NCBI GenBank assembly: GCA_963722715.1 | Contig: CAVROA010000009.1 | Span: 1 to 64,000 of the forward strand | From: DASQGA01 sp963722715 | Lineage (GTDB): Bacteria > Actinomycetota > Thermoleophilia > Gaiellales > Gaiellaceae | Direction: 5' to 3' | Length of the DNA stretch: 64,000 nt | In this document: in pieces, positions 33,634-43,602 of the stretch | How the letters are laid out: every line of letters starts with the position of its first letter | Numbering within the stretch: position 1 is the first letter of the stretch | The notes under the pieces: model-generated | Database searches by the model: none | Seen by the model: the letters and a program-made list of their open reading frames with translations, nothing else | Told to the model about the DNA's origin: nothing | Translations under genes and position numbers: made by a program

Positions 33634-35147
33634 TGCCGGCGCCAGGAGCGGCCGTCGCGGTGCAGAAGCTCATCGGAAGCGGGCGGTCCCCAGGTGCCGG
33701 CCGCGTAGTTCGGGAACCCAGGACGATCGCGCTTCCAGGGCGCGACCGTCGCATCGACGAGCGCCCATTGCTCCTCGACCTCGTCGGCCCGGGTGAAGAG
33801 CGTCGGGTCGCCGAGCATGCAGTCGAGGATGAGGCGCTCGTAGGCCTCCGGCAGGCCGGTCCTGAACGCGCCGCCGTAGAGGAAGTCCATGTTGACGGTG
33901 CGGATCGTCATTCCCTGCCCCGGCACCTTGGCGCTGATGCCGAGCGAGACGCCCTCGTCTGGCTGGATGTGGACGTTCAACACGTTCGGACGCAACTCGT
34001 CGGCGGAGTCGAGCTGGAAGGGCGGATGCGGAGCCCGCTTGAACTGGATCGCAATCGTGGTCTCACGCCGGGGCAGCCGTTTTCCCGTACGGATGTAAAA
34101 GGGCGTGTCGGCCCAGCGCCAGTTGTCCACGTAGAGCTTTGCGGCAACGAATGTCTCCGTCATCGAGTCGGGCGCGACACCCTCCTCCTCGCGGTAGCCG
34201 GTCACCTCTTCCCCCTCGATGTGGCCGGGGCCGTACTGGCCGCGGACAACATGCTTGGGGCCGGGCGTGTGGAGCGCCTTCAGCACCTTCACCTTCTCGT
34301 TTCGCACCGATTCGGCGGTGAAGTCGATCGGCGGCTCCATGGCGGTGATGCAGAGAAGCTGCAGCATGTGGTTCTGGACGATGTCCCGGATGGCTCCCGC
34401 CTGCTCGTAGAACCCGGCGCGGCCTTCGATCCCGATGGACTCGGCGACCGTGATCTGGATGTGGTCGACGAATTGCCGGTTCCAGATCGGCTCGAAGATG
34501 CCGTTCGCGAAGCGAAGGACCAGCATGTTCTGGACCGTCTCCTTGCCCAGGTAGTGGTCGATCCGGAAGATCTCGCTCTCCTCGAAGTGCTGGAGAATGC
34601 AGGCGTTCAGCTGCTTCGCGCTTTCGAGGTCGTGGCCGAACGGCTTCTCGACGATCAGCCGTGTCCAGCCCGTCGCATGCCGGCGCTCGCCGAGCTCCGT
34701 GACGATGGTCTGGATCGCGGACGGCGGGACGGCGAGGTAATAGACGCGGTTCCCGGCCGTTCCATACTTCTCATCGAGCTCGTTCAGGCACGCGATCACC
34801 AGGTCCTCACCCTGGTCGTCGGCGAAGTCCGTGGACACATAGCGCGTGACCTCTGCCAGCTGATCCCAGATGTCTTGCCGGAACTCGTCCCGGCCGTGCT
34901 CCTTCACCGCCTGCTCCATGCTCGCGCGAAAGTCGTCCGTCGACATCGCGCTCCGTGCGACGCCGACGATCGCGAAACGCTCGGGGAGGAGCCGCCGGAG
35001 TGCGAGCGCGTAGAGGGCGGGAAAGAGCTTCCGGCTCGTCAGGTCGCCGGAGGCGCCGAAGATCGTGAGCGCGCAGGGCTCGGGTGTCCGGCGGCGGCGC
35101 AGCCCTTCGAGCAGAGGATTCTCGGTGGTCTCGGCGAGCTCGGTCAT
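33630..35147 (-). CDS. zwf: Glucose-6-phosphate 1-dehydrogenase
   Basis: A 505-residue enzyme oxidising glucose-6-phosphate to 6-phosphogluconolactone (EC 1.1.1.49). Nucleotide motif GASGDLTSRKLFPALY is near residue 32; the substrate and catalytic motif is RIDHYLGKETVQN, and the structural motif IVEKPFGHDLESA precedes it. Length is standard. ATG 35147 starts one base after the gnd stop. It is coupled to opcA downstream. Confidence 0.97.
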   Translation of the reverse strand: MTELAETTENPLLEGLRRRRTPEPCALTIFGASGDLTSRKLFPALYALALRRLLPERFAIVGVARSAMSTDDFRASMEQAVKEHGRDEFRQDIWDQLAEVTRYVSTDFADDQGEDLVIACLNELDEKYGTAGNRVYYLAVPPSAIQTIVTELGERRHATGWTRLIVEKPFGHDLESAKQLNACILQHFEESEIFRIDHYLGKETVQNMLVLRFANGIFEPIWNRQFVDHIQITVAESIGIEGRAGFYEQAGAIRDIVQNHMLQLLCITAMEPPIDFTAESVRNEKVKVLKALHTPGPKHVVRGQYGPGHIEGEEVTGYREEEGVAPDSMTETFVAAKLYVDNWRWADTPFYIRTGKRLPRRETTIAIQFKRAPHPPFQLDSADELRPNVLNVHIQPDEGVSLGISAKVPGQGMTIRTVNMDFLYGGAFRTGLPEAYERLILDCMLGDPTLFTRADEVEEQWALVDATVAPWKRDRPGFPNYAAGTWGPPASDELLHRDGRSWRRH

Positions 35148-35148
35148 G

Positions 35149-36048
35149 TCAACGAGGATCGGGGCTCTGTCGGGCCTGCTCGACGGCCTTGACCGCATGG
35201 CCGCCGAACTGGTTCCGGAGCGCAGCCGTGATCTTGGCCGCGAACGATTCCTCCTGGCGGGAAGCGAAGCGTGCGAAGAGCGCCGCGCTGATCACCGGCA
35301 CCGGAACGTCCTCCGCGATCGCCTCGGCGATCGTCCACCGCCCTTCGCCGGAATCCTCCACATACCCCCTGATGCTGTCGAGGTGTGTCCCCTCCTTCTC
35401 GAACGCGGCCACGAGCAGCTCGAGGAGCCACGACCTGACGACCGACCCGTACCGCCAGATACCCGCGATCTCGTGCAGGTCGAGGTCGAACTCCGAGCAC
35501 TCCATGACCTCGAATCCCTCCGCGTACGCCTGCATGAGCCCGTATTCGATCCCGTTGTGCACCATCTTCACGAAGTGCCCGGCGCCCGACGGGCCAACGT
35601 GGGCGTACCCATCCTTGGGCGCCAGCGTCCGGAACGCGGGCTCGACCTCCCGCACGGGCTCCTCGTCCCCGCCGACCATGAGGCAGTAGCCGACCTCGAG
35701 CCCCCAGATGCCGCCCGAGACGCCGGCGTCCACGAAGTGGATGCCCTTTTCGCCAGCCGCGCCGTGGCGACGTTGGGAGTCCCGGAAGTTGGAGTTTCCA
35801 CCGTCCACGATCACGTCGCCCTCGTCGAGGAGACCGAGAAGCTCCTGAAAGGCGCCCTCGGTCGGATCGCCCGCCGGGATCATGAGCCACACGACGCGCT
35901 TCGGCTCGAGCTGGCCCACCAGCTCTTCGAGCGTGGAAGCCGTTCCGCCGCCGCTCCGTGCATAGGTCGCAAGCTCGTGCCCGTCCCGCTCGAGCCGCTT
36001 CACCATGTTGCCGCCCATGCGGCCGAGCCCGACCATGGCGAGCTTCAT
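35149..36048 (-). CDS. gnd: 6-phosphogluconate dehydrogenase, decarboxylating (short form)
   Basis: A 299-residue member of the short, GntZ/YqeC-type 6-phosphogluconate dehydrogenases. The nucleotide motif is MVGLGRMGGNMVKRL; the substrate-site motifs are VDGGNSNFRDSQRR and GPSGAGHFVKMVHNGIEYG with the catalytic Lys. It yields ribulose-5-phosphate, CO2 and reduced cofactor (EC 1.1.1.44 or the NAD form 1.1.1.343). ATG 36048 overlaps the pgi stop. Confidence 0.95.
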   Translation of the reverse strand: MKLAMVGLGRMGGNMVKRLERDGHELATYARSGGGTASTLEELVGQLEPKRVVWLMIPAGDPTEGAFQELLGLLDEGDVIVDGGNSNFRDSQRRHGAAGEKGIHFVDAGVSGGIWGLEVGYCLMVGGDEEPVREVEPAFRTLAPKDGYAHVGPSGAGHFVKMVHNGIEYGLMQAYAEGFEVMECSEFDLDLHEIAGIWRYGSVVRSWLLELLVAAFEKEGTHLDSIRGYVEDSGEGRWTIAEAIAEDVPVPVISAALFARFASRQEESFAAKITAALRNQFGGHAVKAVEQARQSPDPR

Positions 36049-37409
36049 AGGCCGAGATCCTCCCACCTTGCGCGCGCAATCCGGAGCCCTCGCTCTTTGA
36101 GCGCCGCGTAGTCGCCTGCAGCCTGAGCTCTGATCAACCGACCGAAGCCGAACTCCTGGCCCGGGATGGGCAGCTCTTCCCCGGGATCGTCCACGACCTG
36201 GAGGAAAACCCCGCTCGGCGGACCGCCCTTGTGGAGCTGGCCGGTCGAATGGAGGTAGCGCGGACCGTACCCGTGCGTGACGACGCACCCGGTCTCGGCG
36301 CGAGCGCGGTCAACGAGCGCCTCGATGCGGCGGTCGTTCTCCTCGTTCGGCTCGACGAAGGCCAGGATGGCGACGTAGTCGCCCTCTCCCGCCCCGGCGA
36401 AAGGCACCCCTTCCGGCTCGAGCTCGGGATCGTCGCCCGAGTCGAGGATTGCCTTCGTCCGGTCCTTCGCCTCTTGCACGTTGGGCTGGTCGAACGGGTT
36501 GATACCGATCAGGGCGCCTGCGACAGCGGTCCCGAACTCCCACCGGAAGAACTCCTGACCGAGCTCGTACGGATGCTCGATCCTGACCTCCTCGCTCTGT
36601 CGGTCCGGACCCTCTCCCGTCTCACCGGGAGCTGGCACGAGACCCTTTCCCAGCTTGCCCGTCGACTCCGCAATCAGCTGCTCGGCCCAGAGCCCAAAGC
36701 CGCCGGGGTTCGGGTTGATCTGCACCTTGTCGCGCCCCTCCCGCCAGCCGGTTCCGAGACGCTCCCCGAGCTCGAGCCCGGGATTGCCGTCGTCGAGCCG
36801 GCAGGCCTCGACCATCTCGGCCGTCCTGACCAAGTAGCGCTCCAGGTCGACGCCCATGAGCGCCGCCGGCACGAGCCCGAACATCGAAAGCGCCGAGTAG
36901 CGCCCGCCGATCGTGGGTTCGCCCGGGAACGTGGCTCGGAAATCGCGCTCGCCGGCAACCCGCTCGAGATCCGATCCCGGATCGGTGACTGCGGCGAAGC
37001 GGCTCCCGTCGCCTACCTGCTCCCAGAAGTAGTCCATGTGCGAGCGCGTCTCGAGCGTCGAGCCGGACTTCGACGAGACGAGGAACAGTGTCTTGTCGAG
37101 ATCGAGTTTTCGCTCGAGAGCCCGGATGGCCTTGGGGTGCGTCGTGTCGAGGACGTGGAAGCTCTCCGCCCCGAAGGTCCGCCGCAGCACTTCGGGGGCG
37201 AGACTCGAGCCCCCCATGCCTGCAAGGACGACATCGGTGAGGCCGTCCTCGTACACACGAAGGGCAAACGCCTCGAGCTCCTCGACGCGTTCCTGCATGC
37301 GCAACGGCTCGTCCAGCCAGCCGAGCCACCGGTTCTCGTCGGCCCCGGTCCAGAGCGTCGCGTCGCGATTCCAGATCCGCTCGACGAGCTCGGAAGTGCC
37401 GACCTGCAT
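36045..37409 (-). CDS. pgi: Glucose-6-phosphate isomerase
   Basis: A 454-residue SIS-domain isomerase linking glucose-6-phosphate and fructose-6-phosphate. The first SIS part has LAGMGGSSLAPEVLRRTFG and VSSKSGSTLETRSHMDYFW; later GGRYSALSMFGLVPAAL and GINPFDQPNVQEAK match the family. It is shorter than the E. coli type and similar to the form often found fused to or beside transaldolase in actinobacteria. It overlaps the tal stop by one base (TGATG). Confidence 0.95.
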   Translation of the reverse strand: MQVGTSELVERIWNRDATLWTGADENRWLGWLDEPLRMQERVEELEAFALRVYEDGLTDVVLAGMGGSSLAPEVLRRTFGAESFHVLDTTHPKAIRALERKLDLDKTLFLVSSKSGSTLETRSHMDYFWEQVGDGSRFAAVTDPGSDLERVAGERDFRATFPGEPTIGGRYSALSMFGLVPAALMGVDLERYLVRTAEMVEACRLDDGNPGLELGERLGTGWREGRDKVQINPNPGGFGLWAEQLIAESTGKLGKGLVPAPGETGEGPDRQSEEVRIEHPYELGQEFFRWEFGTAVAGALIGINPFDQPNVQEAKDRTKAILDSGDDPELEPEGVPFAGAGEGDYVAILAFVEPNEENDRRIEALVDRARAETGCVVTHGYGPRYLHSTGQLHKGGPPSGVFLQVVDDPGEELPIPGQEFGFGRLIRAQAAGDYAALKERGLRIARARWEDLGL

Positions 37410-38518
37410 CAGGCCGCGACGAGCTCCCGGCTCGACTGTCGAATGCCCTCGAGGAGCTCTACGAACGAGTCGGCGAACTTCTCGACGCCCTCACGCTCCA
37501 GGGTCTCGACGACGTCGTCGTAGTCGACCCCAGCCTTGGCCAGGTCGTCGAGCAGCTTGCGAGCCCCGTCGAGATCGCGCTTGACGGTGTCCCTCACCAC
37601 CTTGCCGTGGTCCTGGAAGGCCTGGATGGTCTCCGGCGGCATCGTGTTGACGGTCATCGGGCCGATCAGCTCCTCCACATACATCGTGTCCCTGTACGCG
37701 GGGTTCTTCGTCGAGGTCGAGGCCCAGAGGCACCGCTGTGGCGAGGCACCTTTGCCGGCGAGGAACTCCCAGCGCTCGCCGGAGAAAAGCTGCTCGTACC
37801 GCTCGTAGGCGAGCCTGGCGTTGGCGATCCCGAGCTTCCCTTTCAGCTCGTCGTGCCCGCCGATCTCGTCGAGGCGCCGGTCCGTCTCCGTGTCCACCCT
37901 GGAGACGAAGAAGCTGGCCACGGACGCGACGACGGTCGGGTCTCCGCCCCCTGCCACGAGGCGCTCGAGCCCGCGGATGTAGGCCTCGGCGACCTCCACG
38001 TAGCGCCGGAGCGAGAAGATCAGCGTCACGTTGATCGACTTCCCCTTGGCGATCATGTCTTCGATTGCAGGCAGCCCGGGCCTGGTCGCGGGGATCTTCA
38101 CGAAGAGGTTCGGCCGGTCGATGAGCTTGTGGAAGCGAAGCGCCTGGGCCACCGTCCCCTCGGTGTCGTAGGCGAGTGTCGGATCGACCTCGATCGAGAC
38201 GTAGCCGTCCTTGCCGCCGCCCTCGTCCCACACCTTGCGAAGGAGATCGCAGGCGTCCGTCACGTCTTTGGCCGCCAGGCGGATGAAGATCTCGGTCGGA
38301 TCCTTCTCCTCTTCGAGCACTTCCCGGAGCTGCTCGTCGTACGCGTCTCCGGAGGAGATCGCCTTCTGGAAGATGGTCGGGTTCGAGGTGATGCCGACGA
38401 CGGCGTCCTCGCGCATCATCCGCTCGAGCTCCCCGCTCTGGATCAGGTCGCGCGAGAGGTTGTCGATCCACACGCTGACTCCCGCCTCCGAGAGCTGGTG
38501 CAGCCTGGATTTCGCCAT
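37409..38518 (-). CDS. tal: Transaldolase
   Basis: A 369-residue class II-type transaldolase. Features include SVWIDNLSRDLI, GITSNPTIFQKAI, VSIEVDPTLAYDT, LFVKIPAT with the Schiff-base Lys, and NVTLIFSLRRY. It moves a three-carbon dihydroxyacetone unit between sugar phosphates. The start has a good ribosome site (GGAAGGAGAACC). It lies 12 bases after the tkt stop and just upstream of pgi. Confidence 0.96.
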   Translation of the reverse strand: MAKSRLHQLSEAGVSVWIDNLSRDLIQSGELERMMREDAVVGITSNPTIFQKAISSGDAYDEQLREVLEEEKDPTEIFIRLAAKDVTDACDLLRKVWDEGGGKDGYVSIEVDPTLAYDTEGTVAQALRFHKLIDRPNLFVKIPATRPGLPAIEDMIAKGKSINVTLIFSLRRYVEVAEAYIRGLERLVAGGGDPTVVASVASFFVSRVDTETDRRLDEIGGHDELKGKLGIANARLAYERYEQLFSGERWEFLAGKGASPQRCLWASTSTKNPAYRDTMYVEELIGPMTVNTMPPETIQAFQDHGKVVRDTVKRDLDGARKLLDDLAKAGVDYDDVVETLEREGVEKFADSFVELLEGIRQSSRELVAA

Positions 38519-38530
38519 GGTTCTCCTTCC

Positions 38531-40552
38531 CTAGACGCGCTGGCGTCGCTCGAGGAGCGACTGCGCGCGGCTTGCGATGTTCTCGGGCGTATAGCCGAAC
38601 TTCTCGAGGACGATCGTGCCCGGCGCCGAGGCGCCGAAGTGCTCGATCGAAACGATCGCGCCGTCCATCCCGACCCACCGCTGCCAGCCGAGCGAGACCC
38701 CGGCCTCGACCGCGATCCGCTGGTCGACCTCAGGCGGCAGCACCGAGTCGCGGTAGTCGGAAGGCTGCTCCTCGAAGAGCTCCCAGCAGGGCATCGAGAC
38801 AACCCGGGCCGAGACGCCGTCCTCCTGCAGCTTCTTGGCCGCCTCGATGGTCACCCAGACCTCGGAGCCAGTCGCAAGCATGAGCAAATCGGGCAGCCCG
38901 TCGTCGCTCTCGGCCTCCCAGACGACGTACCCGCCGCGGTCGGCGCCCGCGACCTGCTCGGGCTCGAGCACGGGCAGGTTCTGGCGGCTCAAGAGGATCG
39001 CGACGGGCCCCTCCGTACGGGCGAGCGCGACCTTCCACGCAATCGACGTCTCGTTCGCGTCAGCCGGGCGAATCACCCAGAGGTTCGGGATTGCGCGAAG
39101 CGCCGCGTAATGCTCGACCGGCTGATGTGTTGGGCCGTCCTCGCCGAGGCCGACGGAGTCGTGCGTCCACACCCAGAGGACCGGCAGGCGCATCAGGGCG
39201 GAGAGCCGGACCGCTGGCCGCATGTAGTCGCTGAAGATCAGGAAGGTGGAGCCGTACGGCTTCACGATCCCCCCGTGGACGGCGAGCCCGTTCACGATCG
39301 AGCCCATGCCATGCTCGCGCACCCCGAAGGGAACGTTGCGCCCGGCGAAGAACCGCGAGAAGACTCCGGCCCCGTCGAAGGCGGTCTTCGTGGACTCGAC
39401 CAGGTCGGCAGCCCCGCCGACCATCGTCGGGGTGAAGCCCTTGAAGGCCTCCATGACCTTCGAGCCGGCCGCGCGCGTGGCCATCGAGTCTTCCTCCGCC
39501 GGGTCGAAGGAGGGGAGGGACTCCGCCCAGCCGGGCTTCGGTTGACCGCGCGAGGCGAGATCCCAGTCCTCAGCCAAAGCGGGGTAGGTGGCGCGCCAGT
39601 TCTCGAAGCGCCGGCGCCACTCCGTCTCGAGCTCGTCCCCCTTGTCGTAGAGCTTCATGTGCTCCGCGACCTCGTCCGGGATGAAGAAATGCTTGTCCGG
39701 ATCCCAGCCGAGGATCTCCTTCGTCGCGCGCACCTCGTCCTCCCCGAGCGGCGCGCCGTGCGCCTTCGCGGTGTCCATCGCATGCGGCGCGGGGTAGGCG
39801 ATGTGGCTGCGGACGATGATCAGGGACGGGCGCTCCTCCTCGTTCCTCGCGCGCGTGATGGCGCTGCGGAGCTTCGTCAGGTCGTTGACATCGTCGACGT
39901 GCAGGACGTGCCACCCGTAGGCCTCGAAACGCTTCCCCTTGTCTTCGTGGTCGAAGGAGAGTGCGGTCGTGCCGTCGATCGTGATCCGGTTGTCGTCGTA
40001 GAAGAAAACGAGCTTGCCGAGCCCGAAGGCACCGGCGAGGGAGCAGGCCTCCGCCGAGACGCCTTCCATCAGGTCGCCGTCGGAGGCGATGCCGTAGACC
40101 CGGTGGTCGACGATCTCCTCCTCGGGCCGGTTGTAGCGCTGGGCGAGGAACTTCTCCGCCATCGCCATGCCGACCGCGTTCGAGATCCCCTGGCCGAGCG
40201 GGCCGGTCGTCGTCTCGATGCCCGGCGTCAGGAAGTGCTCGGGGTGCCCGGGTGTCAGGGACTCCCACTGGCGGAAGCGCTTGATCTCGTCGAGCGAGAG
40301 GTTGTACCCGCAGAGGTGAAGCGTCGTGTACTGGAGGATGCAGGCGTGGCCCGCGGAGAGGACGAAGCGGTCACGGTCCTCCCACTGCGGATTCGCCGGG
40401 TTCACCCGCATCGTCTCCCGGTAGAGGAGATAGGCGACCGGCGCGAGCGCCATTGCCGTCCCCGGGTGCCCAGCGTTGGCCTGCTGGACGGCGTCCATGG
40501 ACAGCGTTCGGATCGTGTCGATCGAAAGCCGCTCGATGTCGGTCACTGCCAC
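38531..40552 (-). CDS. tkt: Transketolase
   Basis: A 673-residue ThDP enzyme. It has DAVQQANAGHPGTAMALAP, the ThDP motif GDGDLMEGVSAEA in altered form (ASDGDLMEGV), and in the pyrimidine domain FGVREHGMGSIVNGLAVHGG. It is the first gene of a six-gene pentose-phosphate operon. The start is GTG 40552, though GTG 40546 fits slightly better with GGGGTGG upstream. It is divergent from an ABC-F gene across about 110 bases. Confidence 0.97.
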   Translation of the reverse strand: MAVTDIERLSIDTIRTLSMDAVQQANAGHPGTAMALAPVAYLLYRETMRVNPANPQWEDRDRFVLSAGHACILQYTTLHLCGYNLSLDEIKRFRQWESLTPGHPEHFLTPGIETTTGPLGQGISNAVGMAMAEKFLAQRYNRPEEEIVDHRVYGIASDGDLMEGVSAEACSLAGAFGLGKLVFFYDDNRITIDGTTALSFDHEDKGKRFEAYGWHVLHVDDVNDLTKLRSAITRARNEEERPSLIIVRSHIAYPAPHAMDTAKAHGAPLGEDEVRATKEILGWDPDKHFFIPDEVAEHMKLYDKGDELETEWRRRFENWRATYPALAEDWDLASRGQPKPGWAESLPSFDPAEEDSMATRAAGSKVMEAFKGFTPTMVGGAADLVESTKTAFDGAGVFSRFFAGRNVPFGVREHGMGSIVNGLAVHGGIVKPYGSTFLIFSDYMRPAVRLSALMRLPVLWVWTHDSVGLGEDGPTHQPVEHYAALRAIPNLWVIRPADANETSIAWKVALARTEGPVAILLSRQNLPVLEPEQVAGADRGGYVVWEAESDDGLPDLLMLATGSEVWVTIEAAKKLQEDGVSARVVSMPCWELFEEQPSDYRDSVLPPEVDQRIAVEAGVSLGWQRWVGMDGAIVSIEHFGASAPGTIVLEKFGYTPENIASRAQSLLERRQRV

Positions 40553-40661
40553 CCCATTCGTTAGCTCGCCCGACGGGATCTAGGCCAAACCTTACTTGCG
40601 ACCCTCTCGCCCGCGGGCCTCCACCCCGCGGGCGTAACCAAGCGCGTGCGACCATGGGAAC

Positions 40662-42542
40662 GTGGCCGTTCTGATCGCTTCCAACCTCCGCAAGGAGCTC
40701 TCCGGAGACCCCCTCTTCGACCGGGTCTCTTTCAAGCTCGAGCGCCGCGACCGGCTGGCACTTTCCGGGTCGAACGGCGCCGGCAAGACGACGCTGCTCC
40801 GGATGCTCACCGGCGAAACGTCGATCGAGGGCGGCAAGCTGGCCTTCGAGAAGGGAGCGCGGGTCGCGCTCCACGACCAGCGCCCTCCGCTCGAGCGCGG
40901 GCTGACGCTGCGTGAATACGTGCTCGCGGGCGCGGCCGACCTGGTCGCGACCGAGCAGGACCTCGCGCGCCTGGAAGGGGCAATGGCCGGGGGCGCCCAC
41001 GACCAGGAAACGATGGCCGCGTACTCGGCCGCCCAGGCACGGCTCGAGCACGCGGGCGGCTACGACTGGCGCGACCGCGCGAGCTCGACACTTCGCGGGC
41101 TCGGGTTCCACGACGAGGATCTGGACCGAAGTCTGAAAACGTTCTCGGGCGGCGAGCTGACCCGTGCGTCGCTCGGCCGCGCGCTCGCGGGAGATCCTGA
41201 CCTGTTGCTCCTCGACGAGCCGACGAACCACCTCGACATCGCAAGCCTCGAGTGGCTCGAGCGCGAGCTGGCGAGCCTCGATGCCGCGTGCATCATCGTC
41301 GCGCACGACCGCTGGTTCCTCGAGGCGACCACGAACGCAACCCTCGAGCTCGAGGCGGGCCGGTCCACGTACTTTCCGGGACCGTGGCACGCGTGGCGGC
41401 GTGAGAAAGCCGAGCGGGCCGCCCACGCGCAGAAGACCGCCGAGCGGGTGGCGCAGGACATCCAGCGACTCGAGCGCTTCGTGGAGCGGTTCCGGTACAA
41501 GAAGTCGAAGGCGAAGCAGGCGCAGGCCAAGCTGACCCAGATCGGCAGGCTCGAGAAGGAGCACACGGAGGCCAGCGACGAAGTCGCCCTCCTCTCGCGC
41601 CGCCGCCGCGGCCTCGGCTTCGACTTCCTGGAGCCACCGAGGAGCGGCCGCACGGTTCTCGAAGTCGAAGGGCTCCAGGTCGCGGCGGGAAGCAAGCACC
41701 TTCTCAGCGACGTCTCGCTGGCGCTCGAGCGCGGCGAGCACGTGGTGCTGGTCGGCCCGAACGGGTCCGGCAAGACGACGTTCCTCGAGACCGTCCTCGG
41801 CGAGCGCGGAGAGATCGAAGGGAAGGCGCGTCTCGGGCACGGGGTGGATGCGGCCTACTTCTCCCAGCACGAGGCGGAGCTGGATGAGCGCGGGAGCGTG
41901 CTCGACTGCGTCCAGTCGATGACGACCCTCTCCCGCCCGAAGGCGCAAACGCTCCTGGGTCGCTTTCTCTTCTCGGGCTGGGAGGTTCATCAGAAGCCGG
42001 TGACAGCGCTCTCCGGCGGCGAGCGGCGCCGGCTCGCGCTGGCGATCCTGGTCGCCTCCGGGGCCAACTTCCTCGTCCTCGACGAGCCGACGAACCACCT
42101 CGACCTGGAAAGCCGCGAGGCCCTCGAGGAAGCCCTGGAAGGATTCCCGGGGACGGTCCTCCTCGTCTCCCACGATCGTGCGCTCCTCGATGCGATCGCA
42201 CACAGGACCGCCGCCGTCGAGGAGGGGACGATCCGCGTCTACGACGGCGGGTGGGCCGACTACCTCCGCCAGCGCGAGGAGCGAGAAGCGGCTCCGCCCG
42301 AGCGCCCGGCCAAGGAGAAGAAGGCGAAGCCGCCCTCCGATGGCCCGAAGAGCCGCCCGCGCCCGCTCGAGGAGATCGAAGGCCGCATCCAGGCGCAGGA
42401 AGCGCTGATCGCGTCCCTCGAGGCGCGGCTGGCGGAGGACTGGGCCGACGCGGACACGATCGCGGCCCACCGGGACGCCCGGGAAGAGCTCGCACAGCTA
42501 CTAGGCCGCTGGGAAGAGCTCCTCGACGAGGTCGGCGCCTGA
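40662..42542 (+). CDS. ABC-F family ATPase (Uup-like)
   Basis: A 626-residue soluble protein with two ABC cassettes and no membrane segment. Walker A motifs are GSNGAGKTT (near 35) and GPNGSGKTT (near 370); signatures are FSGGE and LSGGE; both Walker B motifs end LDEPTNHLD. The linker between cassettes is Arg/Lys-rich (RFRYKKSKAKQAQAKL), and the C-terminus is a coiled coil rich in Glu and Ala, as in Uup. ABC-F proteins act on the ribosome. GTG 40662 start. The last 42 bases overlap the convergent dehydrogenase gene. Confidence 0.93.
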   Translation: MAVLIASNLRKELSGDPLFDRVSFKLERRDRLALSGSNGAGKTTLLRMLTGETSIEGGKLAFEKGARVALHDQRPPLERGLTLREYVLAGAADLVATEQDLARLEGAMAGGAHDQETMAAYSAAQARLEHAGGYDWRDRASSTLRGLGFHDEDLDRSLKTFSGGELTRASLGRALAGDPDLLLLDEPTNHLDIASLEWLERELASLDAACIIVAHDRWFLEATTNATLELEAGRSTYFPGPWHAWRREKAERAAHAQKTAERVAQDIQRLERFVERFRYKKSKAKQAQAKLTQIGRLEKEHTEASDEVALLSRRRRGLGFDFLEPPRSGRTVLEVEGLQVAAGSKHLLSDVSLALERGEHVVLVGPNGSGKTTFLETVLGERGEIEGKARLGHGVDAAYFSQHEAELDERGSVLDCVQSMTTLSRPKAQTLLGRFLFSGWEVHQKPVTALSGGERRRLALAILVASGANFLVLDEPTNHLDLESREALEEALEGFPGTVLLVSHDRALLDAIAHRTAAVEEGTIRVYDGGWADYLRQREEREAAPPERPAKEKKAKPPSDGPKSRPRPLEEIEGRIQAQEALIASLEARLAEDWADADTIAAHRDAREELAQLLGRWEELLDEVGA

Positions 42543-43597
42543 GGGCACGGCCTCGAGAAGCCAGCGGCGCCCATCGTCGAGCGCTGCGGCCATCGGGGTA
42601 ATGCCGCCCGTCCGGGCGGCCTCGAGGACGCGAACCGTCATCCCGGCGACGATCGTCTCGATCCGCGCCAGGGCCGTCGGAGCGTCGTCGTCCGGCTGCA
42701 GGCTCTCGTAGAGGTGGACGCCGCCGGAGTTGGCGACGAAGTCGGGAACCGCCAGAATCCCGCGAGCGTGCAGAGCCTCGACTGCGCCCGGAGCGTACGG
42801 CACGTTCGCTCCCGGAGAGACCACCGCGCAGCGAAGGGCCTTCACCACCCAGGCGTCACGGAATCCGGCCGGGCGCCCGGGACGACCACGTCGCAGTCGA
42901 CCGTGAAGAGAGCTTCGCGGGGGCGAACCGCTGCCGAGGCGTGGCGCACGAGGCCGTCCCCGTGCCGGGCGCGGAGCGCGAGGAGTGCTTCCACGTCGAA
43001 GCCGCCCGGGTCGGCGATGCAGCCCTCCACCGTGCTGAGTCCGACGACCCTGGCTCCTCCCTGCACGCAGGCCAGAGCGGTGCCCGCGCCCACCTTTCCG
43101 AACCCTTCGATCGCGACCGCGGCCCCCTCGAGGCTGCGCCCCAGCTGGGCGAGCGCGGCCTCGGCTGCGGCCATGACGCCATGGCCAGTCGCCAGGTCGT
43201 CCATGCCCATTCCCCGGTAGCTCTGCGCCCAGAGCGGAAGCTCGGCCTCCGGGTCCTCGACGAAGTCCGCCGGGTGGGTGCCCATGTCCGGGCCCGTCAG
43301 GAAGGAGTCCTTCAGGGGCTCGAGCGCGCGGAGGTAGGCGGCGAGAACGGCCGCACGGTCACCGCCTCCAAATCGCACGCCCGCCTTCGCACCCGCATAG
43401 GGCAGGCGGCACGAGGCGAACTTCCACGTCATGGCCCGCGCGAGCTTGGCAACCTCGCCGACGTCGACGTCGGGGATCATCCGCGTCCCGCCGGCGGAGA
43501 CGGGGAAGAGCTCGTGGTCGACGACGACGACTGCGTCGAGCCCGGCTTCTTCGTCCCGCAGCTCGATGATGCGCGCGGGTGTTCGGCCGTCGGCCAC
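42501..43597 (-). CDS. Glu/Leu/Phe/Val dehydrogenase, frameshifted
   Basis: This enzyme oxidatively deaminates an amino acid, or aminates its keto acid, with NAD(P). The first part has GGTRMIPDVDVGEVAKLARA, the catalytic Lys region YAGAKAGVRFGG, GPDMGTH, and the nucleotide motif VAIEGFGKVGAGTAL. At about 42852 the frame breaks after GARPDS. The next frame continues DAWVVKALRCAVVSPGANVP to a family-typical C-terminus at 42501. A single lost base explains it, so an assembly error is likely. It follows the ANTAR regulator gene by five bases and closes the nitrogen operon. Substrate class, leucine-type or glutamate-type, is not settled. Confidence 0.85.
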
Positions 43598-43602
43598 GCG
43601 GG

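Noticed and set aside
37607..40564. A 985-codon open frame antisense to tkt and tal, and similar long antisense frames elsewhere (for example 5765-7282, 22318-23808, 60421-61983).
   Set aside because: They lie opposite clear enzyme genes, follow from high GC codon bias, and show Arg/Gly/Ala-rich or low-complexity translations with no family features.
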